Shown: piece after piece, positions 61,717 through 64,000 of the stretch | Layout of the letters: each line of letters opens with the position of its first letter | How positions within the stretch are numbered: position 1 is the first letter of the stretch | Source of the DNA: Vibrio hepatarius | GTDB taxonomy: Bacteria > Pseudomonadota > Gammaproteobacteria > Enterobacterales > Vibrionaceae | Assembly: GCF_011806575.1 (NCBI RefSeq) | Contig: NZ_JAATOO010000005.1 | Span: 62,001 to 126,000 of the forward strand | DNA: 64,000 nucleotides | Direction: 5' to 3' | Position numbers and translations under genes: made by a program | Notes under the pieces: model-generated | Seen by the model: only the letters and a program-made list of their open reading frames with translations | Databases searched by the model: none | What the model was told of the DNA's origin: nothing

Positions 61717-64000
61717 TCACACGACTGGCTCTGATTTCAGTTCAGACAGCACCTGCTTTTTATTGGTGTCTTGTTTACTCGCTGTAGATTGTCTATTACA
61801 GATACCCAAAAGAACAGGAATAAGAATCAGGGTGACCATGGTCGCAAACAACTCACCAAATACCAGAGAAACAGCGGCAGGTTTCAGATACTGAGCTTGT
61901 TCTGAGCTTTCACTCAACAATGGAAGAAGCCCGAAAACCGTCGTTATCGTGGTAAGAAAAATTGCTCTCATTCGAGTGGTTCCTGCCGTAATTAAAGCCT
62001 GATTGAGAGGTACTCCTTTGTGATACTCAGTATTAAAGCGGGTCATCAAAACCAGCGAGTCGTTAACGACAATACCCGTCATAGCCATCATGCCAAACAT
62101 GGATAAAATACTGATAGGAAGCGACATCAGGTAATGCCCGAAGATAGCACCTGCAAATCCAAATGGGATTACCGCCATAATAATCAGCGGCTGCCAGTAA
62201 GACTTGAGAGGAATAGCCAATAGAATGTACACCAACAAAATGGTGAGAATCATCGCTGACTTAAACCCCTGCTGAACTTCTCCCATCTCTTCGAACTCAC
62301 CACCCGCTCTAATGGTCACTCCGGGATAACGTTTTTCCAAAGTATCTAAGGTTTCACTCATAAGCGTCATGGTCGTTTCAGGAGACTGAACCGAACGATT
62401 CTGGTTCCAGTAAACATTGACCACCTGCTCGCGGTTACGGCGATACAGAACCTCAGGTACACGTTCCGTTTTCAATGTGGCGATGTCACCCAGAGAGACC
62501 GTTTTCCCATCTGGCAACATAATTGGCGAGTGGACGAGTTGTGCCTGCGTCATGCGCTCACTGACCGGATAACGGACAATCACCTTCGTTTCCTGCCCTT
62601 GTACCAGTAAGCGGTGAATTTCTCGTTGACCAAATGCATCACCGGCCAGTTGTGCTATCTGCTCCTGGGTTAATCCCAGTTGTCGGCCGTACGCATTGAG
62701 CGTAATGCGGATCTGCTCCTGACCACCTTTGCCATCATCGTATACATCAGCCACACCAGAAAGCTGTTTTAGCTTTTCTGCGACTTCTTTAGCTGCCAGT
62801 CTGGCCAGCTCGCGGTCAGCGGCAGAAATGGAGATGAAAGTTCCCCCGGCAGGCGCATCGGCCGCAGTAAACTGAACGGAATAAGCCCCTTCAATTGCGC
62901 CCGTCAGATTTCTCCAGTCCTTGGTTAGTTGGTTGCCGGGGAGAGCGGAAAGCGCTTCGCTGCTGAGTTCAGCCGTCACCTCTATTTCGCCATCACCATC
63001 GGACCAAGCAAGTAAATTGGTCAAAGGTTTCTCGGCGAGATTGTAATCCTGTTGCAGAGAGTGATTTAGCTGCAAAGCGGACTTCTCCAGTTTGTCTAAT
63101 GTGTTTACCTGCAGAGGCAACGGCGCGCCATCTTCTAATGTCACTTTAGCCGTCACAAAGCGCCCCGGTATTTCAGGGAAGAGAGAACTGCGAATGGCTC
63201 CGGTTGACCACATTCCATAAGCAAGGAGGATAAAGGCGAAAAACCCAGACAAGGCAGCAAACTTATTGCACAAAGAGTACTGCAGCAATGGTCGGTAGAG
63301 CTTTTGATTAATCGTCTCCAAGCCCGACTGTGCCATCGTCTGGATACGGGCCAGCACGCTGGTTTTATTGCAACTGGTCTTCATCCCGGCAAGATGAGAA
63401 GGCAGGATAAACTTACTCTCAATAAGGGAGAAAAACAGAGCAAAAATAACGACGGCAGAAAAGCCAGCAAGTATCTTGGCGAAATCATTGTTTATCCAAA
63501 GCATCGGCGAAAACGCAGCGATGGTGGTCAAAACGCCGAATACAGTCGCGATAGATACCGAGTGAACCCCTTTCCATGCGGCCTCTTTAGGGTTTGATGT
63601 TTCCCTTCGCTTGGAATGAATGGCTTCCCCGACAACCACCGCGTCATCAACCAGAATGCCGAGTACCAGAATGAAACCAAACAGAGTGATATCGTTGATA
63701 CTGTAGTTCATCACACTCATCGCACTGAACGTGCCGCACAGCGCAATGGGGATCCCTGCTGCAACCCAAAACGCGAGCTTAAGTTCAAGAAACAGCCCCA
63801 ATATGATGACGACGATAAGCAGCCCCTGCCAAGCATTGTCACCTAGGCGGAAAAGCTGGTCTTCGATATACGGTGCCATGTCAGCCATGATGGAAAGAGA
63901 GACATCATCCGGCACGCGCATACGCTCTTTTGCTAGGGTCTCCTTTATTGCTTGGCTAATCCAGAGCAGGTTGTCAGATTGTCTGGTACTCACCATCAGA
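61717..64000 (-). CDS. RND efflux pump permease (N-terminus beyond window)
   Basis: At least 760 C-terminal residues of an AcrB/HAE1-like permease; the frame stays open through the window edge, and about 1020-1050 residues would be expected, so roughly a quarter is missing. The proton-relay aspartates lie in LGILVDDAVVVGE. The second membrane half includes MFGMMAMTGIVVNDSLVLM. The adaptor gene should lie upstream, outside the window. The AraC/GyrI regulator follows after 74 bases. Confidence 0.9.
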   Translation of the reverse strand, partial: LMVSTRQSDNLLWISQAIKETLAKERMRVPDDVSLSIMADMAPYIEDQLFRLGDNAWQGLLIVVIILGLFLELKLAFWVAAGIPIALCGTFSAMSVMNYSINDITLFGFILVLGILVDDAVVVGEAIHSKRRETSNPKEAAWKGVHSVSIATVFGVLTTIAAFSPMLWINNDFAKILAGFSAVVIFALFFSLIESKFILPSHLAGMKTSCNKTSVLARIQTMAQSGLETINQKLYRPLLQYSLCNKFAALSGFFAFILLAYGMWSTGAIRSSLFPEIPGRFVTAKVTLEDGAPLPLQVNTLDKLEKSALQLNHSLQQDYNLAEKPLTNLLAWSDGDGEIEVTAELSSEALSALPGNQLTKDWRNLTGAIEGAYSVQFTAADAPAGGTFISISAADRELARLAAKEVAEKLKQLSGVADVYDDGKGGQEQIRITLNAYGRQLGLTQEQIAQLAGDAFGQREIHRLLVQGQETKVIVRYPVSERMTQAQLVHSPIMLPDGKTVSLGDIATLKTERVPEVLYRRNREQVVNVYWNQNRSVQSPETTMTLMSETLDTLEKRYPGVTIRAGGEFEEMGEVQQGFKSAMILTILLVYILLAIPLKSYWQPLIIMAVIPFGFAGAIFGHYLMSLPISILSMFGMMAMTGIVVNDSLVLMTRFNTEYHKGVPLNQALITAGTTRMRAIFLTTITTVFGLLPLLSESSEQAQYLKPAAVSLVFGELFATMVTLILIPVLLGICNRQSTASKQDTNKKQVLSELKSEPVV

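Overview
The window looks like one contiguous piece of a Vibrio (Vibrionaceae) genome. Reasons: a betI-betB-betA-choXWV operon in the arrangement known from vibrios, an ectABC-ask ectoine operon with the dedicated aspartokinase, a chromosomal Qnr-type pentapeptide protein, moderate GC, and no sign of plasmid or phage genes. A location on the second chromosome is plausible but cannot be shown from the sequence. No rRNA, tRNA, CRISPR array, intact insertion sequence or integron was seen.

Layout. 1-758: the tail of an upstream gene and a long non-coding stretch with several inverted repeats, then a DUF368 (PopT-type) membrane protein. 1770-17202: a compatible-solute block with ectoine synthesis (ectABC-ask), a TPR membrane protein, choline import and oxidation to glycine betaine (betIBA-choXWV), and a divergent ProU-type glycine betaine importer (proVWX). 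17263-20594: PhzF-like protein, Qnr-family protein, GlxA-type regulator and an isochorismatase-like hydrolase. 20690-32206: a 13-gene leftward unit for urea import (urtABCDE) and urease (ureDABCEJFG), preceded by a sigma-54-like promoter and two NtrC-like sites. 32689-39849: a single 2386-residue lipoprotein with two complete polysaccharide lyase family 8 modules. 40250-53748: an ectoine/hydroxyectoine catabolic cluster (doeA, doeB, TRAP binding protein, doeX, doeC, doeD, eutB, eutC, eutA leftward; a MocR-type regulator and the TRAP membrane subunits rightward). 54003-60589: small RHH protein, glyoxalase-like protein, a Tat-exported GMC oxidoreductase pair, and an AraC-regulated SDR/cupin/Zn-ADH set. 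60743-64000: AraC/GyrI-like regulator and a truncated RND efflux pump gene.

How it fits together. The cell can make ectoine, make glycine betaine from choline, import both kinds of osmolyte, and also take up and burn ectoine (and probably hydroxyectoine) to aspartate, all from genes within about 50 kb. No ectoine hydroxylase (ectD) is present, so the eutABC genes probably serve imported hydroxyectoine. The urea block supplies ammonia and appears to be under nitrogen control. The tandem PL8 lipoprotein, the paired anabolic/catabolic ectoine modules with a split TRAP transporter, and the regulatory sites (CRP-like site at about -61.5 of ectA, BetI operator, NtrC/sigma-54 elements, terminator-like hairpin inside the eut genes) are the points most worth following up.
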